A DNA stretch of 64,000 bases from Pseudomonadota bacterium (lineage in GTDB: Bacteria > Pseudomonadota > Gammaproteobacteria > Steroidobacterales > Steroidobacteraceae): assembly GCA_021805865.1 (NCBI GenBank), contig JAJZDX010000005.1, positions 102,763 to 166,762 on the forward strand, given 5' to 3'. The position numbers and the translations under genes were made by a program. The notes below the pieces were generated by a model, which saw nothing but the letters and a program-made list of their open reading frames with translations, was not told the origin of the DNA and did no database searches. Below are positions 38,649 through 47,656 of this stretch, one piece after another. How positions within the stretch are numbered: position 1 is the first letter of the stretch; each line of letters starts with the position of its first letter.

Positions 38649-39815
38649 ATGAGCGTGCAGCAGCAAGACCCAAAATCCATCGCGCGGATCAGCACGCAGG
38701 CCGCCGGCGAGCAGGCCGCTGCGGAGGCGATTGCCACGCAGCTGCCAGGCGGGCAGGATGGATTCACGACCCTGTTCTGCTGCGGTCCGTACGATTTGGG
38801 CAGGCTCGGCCACGCCTTGAGCGCGGCAGGTCATGACCGCCTGGTCGCGGCTGCCACCAGCCGCGCGATCGGGCCCGCCGGATTCCTCACCAACGGCATC
38901 ACGGGATTCCATCTGCCGGCCGGACGCTTCAAGGTCGCGGATGCGCTCATCGAGAATGTCGTCGAATTCGGCCTGCCTGACGCACGGCACGTGGTCCAGT
39001 CGTTGCTGCGACGCCTGAGACACGCCGCGGAAGCCGAGTGGTCTCATCTGTTCGCCATGGTTCTGGTGGATGCCGAGCCAAGGTGCGAGGAGCGCCTGGT
39101 CGCTGCGCTCGGTACCGAGCTGGGAGGCGTGCCTCTGGTCGGTGGCTCGGCGGGAGATGTCTATTTCAATCCTTTGGGGCAGACCACGACCGCAACCCGT
39201 GTGCTGCATCAGCGCCGCGCAGTACGCGGCGGGGCCGTGTTCTGCATCGTCGCCGGGCGCGACCCGGTGCTGGCGCTCAGCCATCACAATTTCGTGCCCG
39301 GTCGGCGGCGGCTCGTGGTGACCGACGCAGACCCCGACAGACGGCTCGTGCGCGAGATCGACGGACGAAGCGCCCTGAAGGTCTACACCGCGGCATGCGG
39401 CCTGAAATCCGTACCGAAGGACGCGGGGGTTTTTGCCCCATTCCCCTTGATGATCAAGGTCGGCGGCCAATACTTTCCTCGCGGTATGCAACGCATTTAT
39501 GAGGACGGATCCATAGAGTTCGCCTGCGCAATGGAGCCGGGGCTCGTGGTCACCGTTGCGCAGCCGGTGGACATGCTCGAGCGGTTGACCGGAACCTTTG
39601 ATACTCTGAGCAAAGCGCTCGGTACCCCGGATCTCGTCATAGGATTCGATTGCGCGGCGCGCACCGCGGACATGGAGCGGCATGGCCTGTCAAAAGCCGT
39701 CTCCGGCCTGTTCGAGAAGCATCGTGTCGTCGGGTTTTCCACGCTTGGAGAGCAATTTAACACCATTCACGTGAACAACTCCTTCACTTGCCTGGGCGTG
39801 GCGCCAAGAAAATAG
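38649..39815 (+). CDS. nosP: FIST-domain sensor protein, NosP-like
   Basis: A 388-residue cytoplasmic protein with FIST_N (LFCCGPYDLGRLGHALSA, GGVPLVGGSAGDVYFNP) and FIST_C domains. In Pseudomonas aeruginosa the FIST protein NosP binds heme and NO and controls the adjacent hybrid kinase NahK. Here the next gene, 13 bp downstream, is just such a kinase, so the pair is assigned as NosP/NahK-like by family and context. A heme ligand cannot be proven from sequence. The start at 38649 is the first ATG after the upstream gene's stop in this frame. Confidence 0.78.
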   Translation: MSVQQQDPKSIARISTQAAGEQAAAEAIATQLPGGQDGFTTLFCCGPYDLGRLGHALSAAGHDRLVAAATSRAIGPAGFLTNGITGFHLPAGRFKVADALIENVVEFGLPDARHVVQSLLRRLRHAAEAEWSHLFAMVLVDAEPRCEERLVAALGTELGGVPLVGGSAGDVYFNPLGQTTTATRVLHQRRAVRGGAVFCIVAGRDPVLALSHHNFVPGRRRLVVTDADPDRRLVREIDGRSALKVYTAACGLKSVPKDAGVFAPFPLMIKVGGQYFPRGMQRIYEDGSIEFACAMEPGLVVTVAQPVDMLERLTGTFDTLSKALGTPDLVIGFDCAARTADMERHGLSKAVSGLFEKHRVVGFSTLGEQFNTIHVNNSFTCLGVAPRK

Positions 39816-39828
39816 CGGCGGGCGAACC

Positions 39829-41235
39829 ATGTCCATCCTGTCCACCCGTCGAAATTCCAAAGGTGCGGATCTCGAAAGGCAGCTCGCGCGACTCAAGGAA
39901 CAGAATCGGGCGCTACGCAAAACCGTTCAAGCCCTGATGGCGCGCGTCGAGCGGGAAGTGGACGCGCAGGGTACGTCATTTTCCTGGTTCCAGGCCGCGG
40001 CCAAGCTCGAGGAGGCCATCCGCCAGCGCACCGAGCAGTATGAGATCCTCAATGCGCGTCTCTCGCGGGAGCTCGAGTCACGTCGTGACATCGAGCTCGC
40101 CCTGAAGCAGGCCAAGCAGCAGGCCGAGCTTGCCGATCAGAGCAAGACCCGCTTTCTCGCAGCGGCGAGTCACGATCTGCGGCAGCCGCTCAATTCAGCG
40201 GTCCTGTTTCTCGAGTCCATCGACGATGACGCCTTGTCCACCGGCGACCGTGCCCTGGTGCATCGCTCGCGGCTGGCGCTCGCCTCGCTGAACAACCTGT
40301 TGGCAACTCTGCTGGATGTGGCACGGCTCGACTCAGGCGGGATCGAGCCGAAACTGACCGATTTTCCGGTCTCGACCCTGCTCGACCGGCTGGGCCCGGA
40401 ATTCCAGGCGGTGGCGCGCGCGGCGGGAATCGAGCTGCGCATCATCGCTAGTCACGCATGGGTCCATACGGACCTTCGCCTGCTGGAGACCGTGTTGCGC
40501 AACTTCATCAGCAACGCCATCCGCTACACTCCTCGAGGCCGGGTGCTGGTGGGGTGCCGGCGCTGCCCCGACGGCCTCATGATCTGCGTTTACGACACGG
40601 GGGTCGGGATCGAGCGCGAGCACCTGGATGCGATCTTCGACCCGTACTATCAGGTGCCACACAGCGCTCGGTGCGATGGCGTTGGGATTGGACTCGGTCT
40701 GTCGATCGTCAGCCGGATCTGCCAGATGCTCTGCCTCCGGCGGGTGCTGCGCTCACGGCCAGGCAAAGGATCGCTGTTTGCCGTGATCGTTCCTTACGGG
40801 GCGGCCTCTGCGGAGTCGCCCGAGGATCTTGCTTGGCCGGGCGTGCGGCGGGCCATGCGTGGTGCCCGTCCACTGGCCGTGGTCGTCATTGACGACAGCG
40901 CAGAGGCCTTGCTAGGCATGTCGGCGGTGCTCGAGAAGTGGGGCTGCCGGCCGGTCACGGCAGCCACTGCGAGCGACGCTGTGGTACAGCTCATATCGGC
41001 CGATCTAGAGCCTGATCTGGTGATCAGCGACTATCATCTTGCCGGCGGTCTCAAGGGCGATGCGGCGATCGCACAAATCCGCCGGGAATTCGACCGCTCG
41101 CCGGTGTCACTGATCATGACCAGCGATCCTGATCCTGCGCTGCGCGAGCGGCTTCAGAGCCGGGGGTTCCGGGTGCTCGACAAGCCGCTCAACGTCGCCA
41201 AGCTGCGGGCGTTCATTGAGCGCCTGACTGGCTGA
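39829..41235 (+). CDS. nahK: Soluble hybrid histidine kinase, NahK/ErcS'-like
   Basis: A 468-residue kinase with no membrane segment. An N-terminal coiled coil (about 10-105) leads into the H-box AASHDLRQPLNSA with His115, the N-box region ETVLRNFISNAIRYTP, a G-box (GVGIGLGLSIV) and a C-terminal receiver with phospho-acceptor Asp401 in VISDYHLAGG. The layout matches NahK-type kinases that partner FIST proteins. Such kinases take part in controlling quinoprotein alcohol oxidation in pseudomonads. It is convergent with the response regulator gene. Confidence 0.82.
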   Translation: MSILSTRRNSKGADLERQLARLKEQNRALRKTVQALMARVEREVDAQGTSFSWFQAAAKLEEAIRQRTEQYEILNARLSRELESRRDIELALKQAKQQAELADQSKTRFLAAASHDLRQPLNSAVLFLESIDDDALSTGDRALVHRSRLALASLNNLLATLLDVARLDSGGIEPKLTDFPVSTLLDRLGPEFQAVARAAGIELRIIASHAWVHTDLRLLETVLRNFISNAIRYTPRGRVLVGCRRCPDGLMICVYDTGVGIEREHLDAIFDPYYQVPHSARCDGVGIGLGLSIVSRICQMLCLRRVLRSRPGKGSLFAVIVPYGAASAESPEDLAWPGVRRAMRGARPLAVVVIDDSAEALLGMSAVLEKWGCRPVTAATASDAVVQLISADLEPDLVISDYHLAGGLKGDAAIAQIRREFDRSPVSLIMTSDPDPALRERLQSRGFRVLDKPLNVAKLRAFIERLTG

Positions 41236-41280
41236 GGCGCCCGTCAGCACGGCGGGCGGGCTCGGCGAGGCGCAAGCGCT

Positions 41281-41928
41281 CTAGTCGTTCAGGAGTCTGC
41301 GGGCCGCATTGGCCGCCTGCGTTCGGTTCGATACCCCAATCTTCCGGAAGATCGCCGACACATGCGCCTTGACCGTGATCTCGCTGATCTCGAGGTCGCG
41401 CGCGATCTGTTTGTTGGACAGCCCCTGGGTCAGCAATCTGAGCACTCGTAATTGCCGCGAGGTGAGCGGCTCGGCGATCGGGTCGGCGGGGACCGAGCCA
41501 AGTGACATCGAATGGCGCAGCGCCGCCGCCGTGGGCAGGTAGGTTCCGCCGGCCATGACGAGGCGAATGGCCTGCACGAGCACGTCCCCGGGCGCCGATT
41601 TGGGGACATAGCCTGCGGCGCCAGCCAGACGCGCTTCGCTCATCGTAGCGGGATCCTCATTGCCCGAGACGACGATGATGGGAGTCAAAGGCGCGGCGTT
41701 GTGAACATATCGCAGGCAGGACAGGCCTGTCGCCCCCGGAAGGTTCAGATCGAGCACGATCAAATCAAAATCGGAATCGGACGCGACTTGGTTCATTACC
41801 TCGTCCTGGCAGGCCGCCTCGGCTACGTGGGCCCCGCTGCAGGCGCGCGGCAGGATCGTCTGCAGGGCCGCCCGGTACAGCGGATGGTCGTCCGCAATCA
41901 AAACCCGTTTTGCCTGGTCGGTGAGCAT
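41281..41928 (-). CDS. LuxR/NarL-family response regulator
   Basis: A 215-residue two-component regulator. The receiver has the acidic pair ADDHP and phospho-acceptor Asp60 in LIVLDLNLPGATG; the C-terminal LuxR helix-turn-helix is LTSRQLRVLRLLTQGLSNKQIARDLEISEITVKAHVSAIFRKIGVSNRTQAANAARRL. It resembles AgmR/ErbR/EraR-type regulators of PQQ-linked oxidation. It is divergent from the TonB-qhp operon and is the best candidate to act on the shared upstream element. The start at 41928 is chosen at MLTDQAKRVLIADDHP; an upstream ATG adds 12 unlike residues. Confidence 0.85.
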   Translation of the reverse strand: MLTDQAKRVLIADDHPLYRAALQTILPRACSGAHVAEAACQDEVMNQVASDSDFDLIVLDLNLPGATGLSCLRYVHNAAPLTPIIVVSGNEDPATMSEARLAGAAGYVPKSAPGDVLVQAIRLVMAGGTYLPTAAALRHSMSLGSVPADPIAEPLTSRQLRVLRLLTQGLSNKQIARDLEISEITVKAHVSAIFRKIGVSNRTQAANAARRLLND

Positions 41929-41985
41929 CGTGGTGCCGTATGTCTTGGGCGCACGGGACAACAAAGGCTATGAACCCTAGACATC

Positions 41986-42049
41986 ATACCAAAGTATCCC
42001 CCGGCACCGCCCAATGGCTGATGGCCAAGGGCGCCAGCCCGGGGATACT
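41986..42049 (+). promoter_or_regulatory. Putative operator upstream of the TonB-qhp operon (copy 1)
   Basis: The block ATACCAAAGTATCCCCCG, followed 25 bp from its start by CCAATGG and then ATGGC, recurs at 54904. Within this copy AGTATCCCCCGG (41993-42004) is mirrored by CCGGGGATACT (42039-42049), a dyad with a spacer of about 34 bp. It lies between the response-regulator gene and the TonB receptor gene. Binding by the LuxR-type regulator is inferred. Confidence 0.6.
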
Positions 42050-42159
42050 GCTGTGTACAGGCACACGAACGCTTGGCAGATCCGATCGATGGCATCGGGC
42101 GAGCCGGGCGCGGCCTGTGATCGCGGACACCCATCTGCGCCGACCGAATTGGGGGATGC

Positions 42160-44622
42160 ATGATAAGCATGGCACAGTCTCGTTTCCGCCCGGCCTGGGC
42201 GATCCTCGGCATGGTTCTTGGAGCGTTCCTCTGTACCGGGCGCTCACAGGCGCAACAGCCCGCCGCGTCGGCCGTCGACGCAGACCCGCCGGCCGTGCAA
42301 CCGACTTCATTGGTCAGCGTCCCGAGTGGCGCTCTGCAGGAGGTCGTGGTCACGGCCGAGCGGGTCGCTCAAAACATTCAGCGGGTGCCGGCCTCCATGA
42401 ACGTATTGACATCGAGGAGCCTGAGCCACCTGCAAATCACTACGCCCCAGGATCTCATGACGTATATCCCACAGCTTCAGGCGAACGGCATCGCCGGAGA
42501 GGCGACGCCGATGTACTCGATTCGGGGTGTCTCGATGATGGATTACAGCGTGGGCCAGCAGGGACCGGTGGAAGAGTACCTGGACCAGGTTCCGCTCGAG
42601 ACCCTCGCGCTCAGCGGTGGCGTCAACCTCTTCGACATGCAGCGCATCGACGTTCTTCTCGGGCCGCAAGGCACCCTTTACGGACACAACGCGACTGCCG
42701 GCGCGATCAATTTCGTCACCCAGCCGCCGAAATTCCACGATTCCGGCTACATCACCCTCGGTGCCGGCAATTACCGCTTCCGCGAGGCGAAGGGGGCGGT
42801 GAACGAGGTGCTCATCAAGCACAAGCTCGCGGCCAGGGTGGCCTTTACCTATGCCAAGCGCAGAGGGTTCCTGCAGAACATCGCCCCGGGCAGCCCGAAC
42901 GCCGATGCCTTGGGCCAATACGGCATCCGGGCGACGTTTCTGTACAAGCCGACTCACAAGCTCAACTTTACGCTGATGTTTACCAAAAGCAGACAGAATG
43001 CATATGGCTACGACATCATCGATGGTTGCGTGACGCCGCCAATCCACACGTACTGCGCTCCGGGCGGAGTTGGCTTTGCCGGCTACTATCGGACCACGAA
43101 CGGAACGCTTTCAGGAAGGCCGCTCACCCCCTATCAGATTGATCTGCCGTATGTGCAAAAACGCCGGCAGAACGTCGAGTCTTTGACGCTCACCACGAAC
43201 TGGGAGGTGTCCCCGGATCTCGCCTTTACCTCGATCAGTGGCTGGCAGGAAGGAGACCTCGTTTATCCGGATAACACAGACGGCGCTCCCATCAATATCT
43301 TCAAGATCGTATACGAGGGCAGCACGCGTCAATTGACGCAGGAGTTCAGGATCTCTTCCGCGCCGCAAAAGCGCTTCAGCTACATCGCCGGGGTATTTTG
43401 GGAGCACCAATTCGTCTACAACTACACGGTGAACCGGCTGTTCACGGCTCCCATCTTCAATACAACCTCGTCCGACAACTACCAGGAGTGCGCTGCGAAC
43501 TCATTCGGACCGGGTGTCGGGTATTCGGCGGGCAGTCTCATCAACGTCGGCTGCGACTATGTGAATCACTTCCAGCAGTTCTACAACAGTTGGTCGGCGT
43601 ATCTGCAGACTAAGTTTCGCATGACTCGGAAGTTGACTCTGGTTCTGGGCGGGAGAATTAATCATGACAACAAGTCGATGAGGGATGCCATCGCTCAGTT
43701 GCAAGGCAGTGATGGCGTGCCGATAGCAAACATCATTCCGGGACAGGTCGTCAACGGCAACTGGTCGCCGATCGAGGCGCTGCCCGGCTCGCCGAATTAC
43801 GCCGCCCTGGTCAGCAAGACCGCCTCGCAGTACCTGCACAGCGTAGTGGGTACCGGCGACGTCAGTCTGGACTTCACTCCCTCGGCGAACAGCATGCTTT
43901 ACCTGAAGTACAGCCGCGGCTATCGGCCCGGCTCCTTCAACATGCAGTTCTTCTTTTCCAATACCGATTTCAGCAAGGTTCCGCCCGAGAAGCTGTATTC
44001 CGTCGAGGGGGGATTCAAGACCTCCTGGTTCCAGCACCGCCTGCAGGTCGACGGCGCGCTGTTCCATTACCGCTACATCGACCAGCAATTCGTCGATGTT
44101 CGGCCGAACGGCTCACAGCCGTTGAGTCATATCCCGCTCTCGCAGATCTATGGCGGGGAGCTGGATATCGCCGCTCGCCCGATCGAAAGGTTGACGTTGA
44201 ACGTGTCGCTCGCAGGCCTGCATACGCAAGTGCTGCAGGGAACCCTGGCGGGAGGAACCATCAACATAGATGGCAAGAGACTGCCGTACGCGCCCAATTT
44301 CCGCGGAGTGTTTTCGGTGGACTGGGAAGCGCTGTCGTGGCCGAAGTGGGTGCTGATGCTGCACGTGTCGGAGACGTACCAGACGCTGATGTACGAGGAG
44401 AATCTCAATCAGAATTTCCTGGCCCAGCCGGCCTTCAGCCTGCTCGGCGCGCAGGCGTCTCTGGACTCCTCGAACGGTCGGTGGTCGCTGCAGCTGTGGG
44501 GTACCAATCTGAGCAATTCGCTGTATTTTACAAACGAGGTCAATTTGGAATCGTTGGGGTACAATTACAGGCACGTCGGCGAGCCGAGGATGTACGGCGG
44601 GGACGTGACCTATCGGTTCTGA
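42160..44622 (+). CDS. TonB-dependent receptor of the qhp operon
   Basis: An 820-residue outer-membrane receptor with a signal peptide, a TonB-box-like LQEVVVTAERVAQ, a plug (SRSLSHLQITTPQDLMTYIPQLQANGIAG, IDVLLGPQGTLYGHNATAGAINFVT) and a beta-barrel ending VTYRF. It is followed after only 12 bp by qhpG, so it belongs to the amine dehydrogenase operon. Import of an amine substrate or a metal or cofactor across the outer membrane are possible roles. The start could also be the second ATG three codons in. Confidence 0.88.
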   Translation: MISMAQSRFRPAWAILGMVLGAFLCTGRSQAQQPAASAVDADPPAVQPTSLVSVPSGALQEVVVTAERVAQNIQRVPASMNVLTSRSLSHLQITTPQDLMTYIPQLQANGIAGEATPMYSIRGVSMMDYSVGQQGPVEEYLDQVPLETLALSGGVNLFDMQRIDVLLGPQGTLYGHNATAGAINFVTQPPKFHDSGYITLGAGNYRFREAKGAVNEVLIKHKLAARVAFTYAKRRGFLQNIAPGSPNADALGQYGIRATFLYKPTHKLNFTLMFTKSRQNAYGYDIIDGCVTPPIHTYCAPGGVGFAGYYRTTNGTLSGRPLTPYQIDLPYVQKRRQNVESLTLTTNWEVSPDLAFTSISGWQEGDLVYPDNTDGAPINIFKIVYEGSTRQLTQEFRISSAPQKRFSYIAGVFWEHQFVYNYTVNRLFTAPIFNTTSSDNYQECAANSFGPGVGYSAGSLINVGCDYVNHFQQFYNSWSAYLQTKFRMTRKLTLVLGGRINHDNKSMRDAIAQLQGSDGVPIANIIPGQVVNGNWSPIEALPGSPNYAALVSKTASQYLHSVVGTGDVSLDFTPSANSMLYLKYSRGYRPGSFNMQFFFSNTDFSKVPPEKLYSVEGGFKTSWFQHRLQVDGALFHYRYIDQQFVDVRPNGSQPLSHIPLSQIYGGELDIAARPIERLTLNVSLAGLHTQVLQGTLAGGTINIDGKRLPYAPNFRGVFSVDWEALSWPKWVLMLHVSETYQTLMYEENLNQNFLAQPAFSLLGAQASLDSSNGRWSLQLWGTNLSNSLYFTNEVNLESLGYNYRHVGEPRMYGGDVTYRF

Positions 44623-44634
44623 GAGGCGAGACTT

Positions 44635-45978
44635 GTGGCGGACGGTCGCTGTGCGGAAATCACCATATTGGGCAGCGGCCCGGCCGCTGTGGCGACTGCC
44701 TGCGGGTTGCGCCGCATCGGGCACGAGGTGCTGCTGATCGGGCTTCCCGGCAATACGGCCTGCGAAGGGGTGTCTGCGCGCACTCTGGCGCTTTTGCGTC
44801 AGTGGGGGCTTGCCGCTGCGGCCGACAGCATCGAAGGCCCGGGCGAACGGCAAGGAAGCTGGGCGGGCCGCGATCTCGTGGACGCCAGCGAATACGTGGT
44901 GGATCGGGCGCAATTCGATCGCTCCCTGTTGACTGACGCAGCCTCCCGAGAGGTGACAATTGTCAGCGATCGAGTGATTGGTTATGCGCGTGGCGGGCGC
45001 CTCTGGCGGGTCCGGACACGGCATGCGTGCATCGACTGTCGGGTCGTGATTGATGCGCGAGGACGGCGCGTGCGCCGGGCGTTGCGCAAGGGGCCCGACC
45101 TCGTTGCGGTATGTCAGCGATTCCGTACCCGGCAAACCACCAAGGTGCTGACTCGGATCGAGGCTTTCCCCCAGGGTTGGTGCTGGTTTGCCGAGAGCGG
45201 CCACGGCATGGGCTGGCTGCAAGCCGTGTGCTCGTGTAACGAGCCGTCGCTGCGCTTCGGGCTCGAGCGGCATTTGGGGAGCGTCCTTGCTGCGGTGCCG
45301 CAGACCGCCGCGGCATTGTCGGCGGCGACGCCGGCAGGAACTGCGCTCGCGCGCGCCGCGACGGCCGCTCTGTCCGTGCAGCCGGACGAGCCGGGGGTGT
45401 TTCGTACCGGGGATGCGTTGGTTGCGCTCGATCCGCTTTCGGGTCAGGGAATGTATGAGGCGTTGCGTTCGGCGACCGTGACGGTGGCGGCGGCGCACAG
45501 CTACTGCTCGACAGGTGAATGGGATTCGGTTGTCCGGTTCGTGCGCGAACGGTCGTGCGACTTGTGGCGGCGAAGGAGCGAGATGGCAGCGCTCTTCTAC
45601 GAACAGCAGGCTGTGCACACGCCGTCGGCCTTTTGGGTCCGTTCGGCCGAGGCGTACGCAGCGTGTCAGGATGTTGATCAGTCCGCTGCCACAGGTGAGC
45701 CCCGGATCGAGCGCCGGCCCGTGCTCAATGGCTCACTGATCGAGCTGCGGCGGGTGGTGGTCACTGCGCAATCCCCGCGAGGCGTGTGGCGGGTCGATTC
45801 GGTCGATCTCGCCGAGTTGGTCGATTTTCTGAGCGCGACGCACACGATGGACGTCGAGCACATTGCGCAGCGATTTTCATGTTCGCCCAGGGCGGTTGCG
45901 CATGCCATGCAGTGGCTGAGGACACACGGGCTGTTGAGGCCGGCTGCAATCATGGCGCCGGAAATGACGATGGCGTAG
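44635..45978 (+). CDS. qhpG: FAD-dependent monooxygenase of CTQ biogenesis
   Basis: QhpG is the flavoprotein monooxygenase that hydroxylates the tryptophan of the QHNDH small subunit before quinone formation. The 447-residue protein has the Rossmann motif ITILGSGPAAVATACGLRRIG and the flavin-binding GDALVALDPLSGQGMYEALRSA. The C-terminal 60 residues (VDLAELVDFLSATHTMDVEH onward) look like a winged-helix module that could bind peptide. The start is GTG after a GAGAGGCGAG site. It precedes qhpA here, whereas in Paracoccus denitrificans it lies near the operon's end. Identification rests on fold plus operon context. Confidence 0.85.
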   Translation: MADGRCAEITILGSGPAAVATACGLRRIGHEVLLIGLPGNTACEGVSARTLALLRQWGLAAAADSIEGPGERQGSWAGRDLVDASEYVVDRAQFDRSLLTDAASREVTIVSDRVIGYARGGRLWRVRTRHACIDCRVVIDARGRRVRRALRKGPDLVAVCQRFRTRQTTKVLTRIEAFPQGWCWFAESGHGMGWLQAVCSCNEPSLRFGLERHLGSVLAAVPQTAAALSAATPAGTALARAATAALSVQPDEPGVFRTGDALVALDPLSGQGMYEALRSATVTVAAAHSYCSTGEWDSVVRFVRERSCDLWRRRSEMAALFYEQQAVHTPSAFWVRSAEAYAACQDVDQSAATGEPRIERRPVLNGSLIELRRVVVTAQSPRGVWRVDSVDLAELVDFLSATHTMDVEHIAQRFSCSPRAVAHAMQWLRTHGLLRPAAIMAPEMTMA

Positions 45979-46020
45979 AGTGTAAAGAGTTAAGCGGGTC
46001 GAGTCGCGAATGACCAAGTC

Positions 46021-47643
46021 ATGGGGGTAAGGCGCATGCACTGGAGAGTCTGGTCGCTCATTTCAGGCGGAGTGGCTGCGGTGGCCGTGCTGCTCGGCAC
46101 AGTGGGCGCGGCGCACGCGGCGATGATGCCCCCGGCAGCGGCGCGGGCGGGATTGGCGGTTGTGCAGGCGCATTGTTCCGCATGCCACCGAGAGACGGCG
46201 CCAGGGCATTTCGCGCGCATCAGCGAGGAGCGCAAGAGCCCCGAAGGCTGGGCGATGACGATCTTCCGGATGGAGAACGTGCATGGCGTGAGGCTGACCC
46301 AGAAACAATTGCGCACCATCCTCCGGTATCTGAGCGACGTTCAGGGCCTTGCCCCATCGGAGACACGCGCCGGCCGCTTTGCACTGGAGCGCCGTCCCAA
46401 CCATCCGATCCTTAAATTGCCCTACAATCTGCCGGTCATGTGCGGGCGATGCCACAGCCTGGCGCGCGTGGCGCTGACGCGGCAGCCCGCGTCCGAATGG
46501 CGGAAGTTGATCAATTTCCACGTTGGCCAATTTCCGTTTCTCGAGTACCAGGATGGCAGCCGGGACATCCGCTGGTGGAAGATCGCCAGCACTCAGCTGC
46601 CGGCCAAACTGGCCAAGCTCTTTCCGCTGCATAGCGCGGCATGGCGGCAGTGGAGGAATCGCCCGCGCGCGGATCTGGCGGGGGTGTGGATCGTGCATGG
46701 CGACATGCCGGGCCGGGGAGATTATTACGGAACGGCCCTCATCAGGCGCAGGAGCTGGGACAGGTACAGGGCGCGTTACGTGCTGCATTACGCGAATGGT
46801 GCCGCCTTCAACGGCTCTTCTGACGCGATCATATACACCGGGTTTCAGTGGCGCGGTACCGGGACGCTCGGCGGCAAGCCCGTGCATGAGGTGTACTTTG
46901 CCGCGGCGAACGGCTCGCGGATCAGGGGCCGGTGGTTTCTGGCCGGTCACTCGGAGATCGGCGGCGACTGGGATGCTGCGCGCACCACGGGAGCGCCGAA
47001 GGTCATGGCGGTGATCCCGAGCGCGCTCGAGGTGGGAACGAGGCAGCGGCTGATCCTGGTCGGCAGAGGACTGCGCGGCGGCGTTGACCTCGGGCCGGGG
47101 ACGAAAGCCAGGATTCTGGTGCGCCGACCCTATGGGCTGATCCTCAGTGTGCGCGTGAACGCCCATGCCGCCCCCGGTTACCGTACCGTACGGGTCGGGG
47201 GCGTGCGAAGCAGAGATCTGCTGGCCGTCTACCGACGCGTGGATCACCTCGAGGTCGAGCCGGCCTTTGCGATCGCACGCCTAGGCGGTGGAACGTTGGC
47301 CCCGGTGGACGCGCAATTCCAAGCCATCGGCTACACGAATGTGCTCGGGGCCCACGGCAGGGTCAGTGCCGTGCGTCTCGGTGCAATGCCGGTGACCTGG
47401 AGCGTAGCGCCATTCAACGCCGAAGCCGCCAAACGGGGGGATGTCCGCTTCGCGGGCACCCTGAGGCAGGACGGACTATTTGTGCCGGCCGAAGGCGGAC
47501 CGGATTCGAAGCGCCAGTTCTCCGCCGACAATACCGGCGATCTTTATGTCGTGGCGACTCGCAGGACGGGCAAAACCGCTGTCGTGGCCAAAGCGCACCT
47601 GATCGTGACCGTGCAGCGCTGGATCAAGCCCCCGATCTATTGA
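46021..47643 (+). CDS. qhpA: Quinohemoprotein amine dehydrogenase alpha subunit (diheme)
   Basis: The alpha subunit of periplasmic QHNDH passes electrons from CTQ to a periplasmic acceptor. After a signal peptide (to about residue 33, GAAHA) the 540-residue protein has an N-terminal diheme cytochrome domain with CSACH (52-56) and CGRCH (141-145), followed by the three beta-rich domains of the family (for example AMPVTWSVAPFNAEAAKRGDVRF). It is followed by qhpD after 13 bp. A second ATG five codons downstream is an alternative start. Confidence 0.95.
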   Translation: MGVRRMHWRVWSLISGGVAAVAVLLGTVGAAHAAMMPPAAARAGLAVVQAHCSACHRETAPGHFARISEERKSPEGWAMTIFRMENVHGVRLTQKQLRTILRYLSDVQGLAPSETRAGRFALERRPNHPILKLPYNLPVMCGRCHSLARVALTRQPASEWRKLINFHVGQFPFLEYQDGSRDIRWWKIASTQLPAKLAKLFPLHSAAWRQWRNRPRADLAGVWIVHGDMPGRGDYYGTALIRRRSWDRYRARYVLHYANGAAFNGSSDAIIYTGFQWRGTGTLGGKPVHEVYFAAANGSRIRGRWFLAGHSEIGGDWDAARTTGAPKVMAVIPSALEVGTRQRLILVGRGLRGGVDLGPGTKARILVRRPYGLILSVRVNAHAAPGYRTVRVGGVRSRDLLAVYRRVDHLEVEPAFAIARLGGGTLAPVDAQFQAIGYTNVLGAHGRVSAVRLGAMPVTWSVAPFNAEAAKRGDVRFAGTLRQDGLFVPAEGGPDSKRQFSADNTGDLYVVATRRTGKTAVVAKAHLIVTVQRWIKPPIY

Positions 47644-47656
47644 TGGAGCAGAACCC

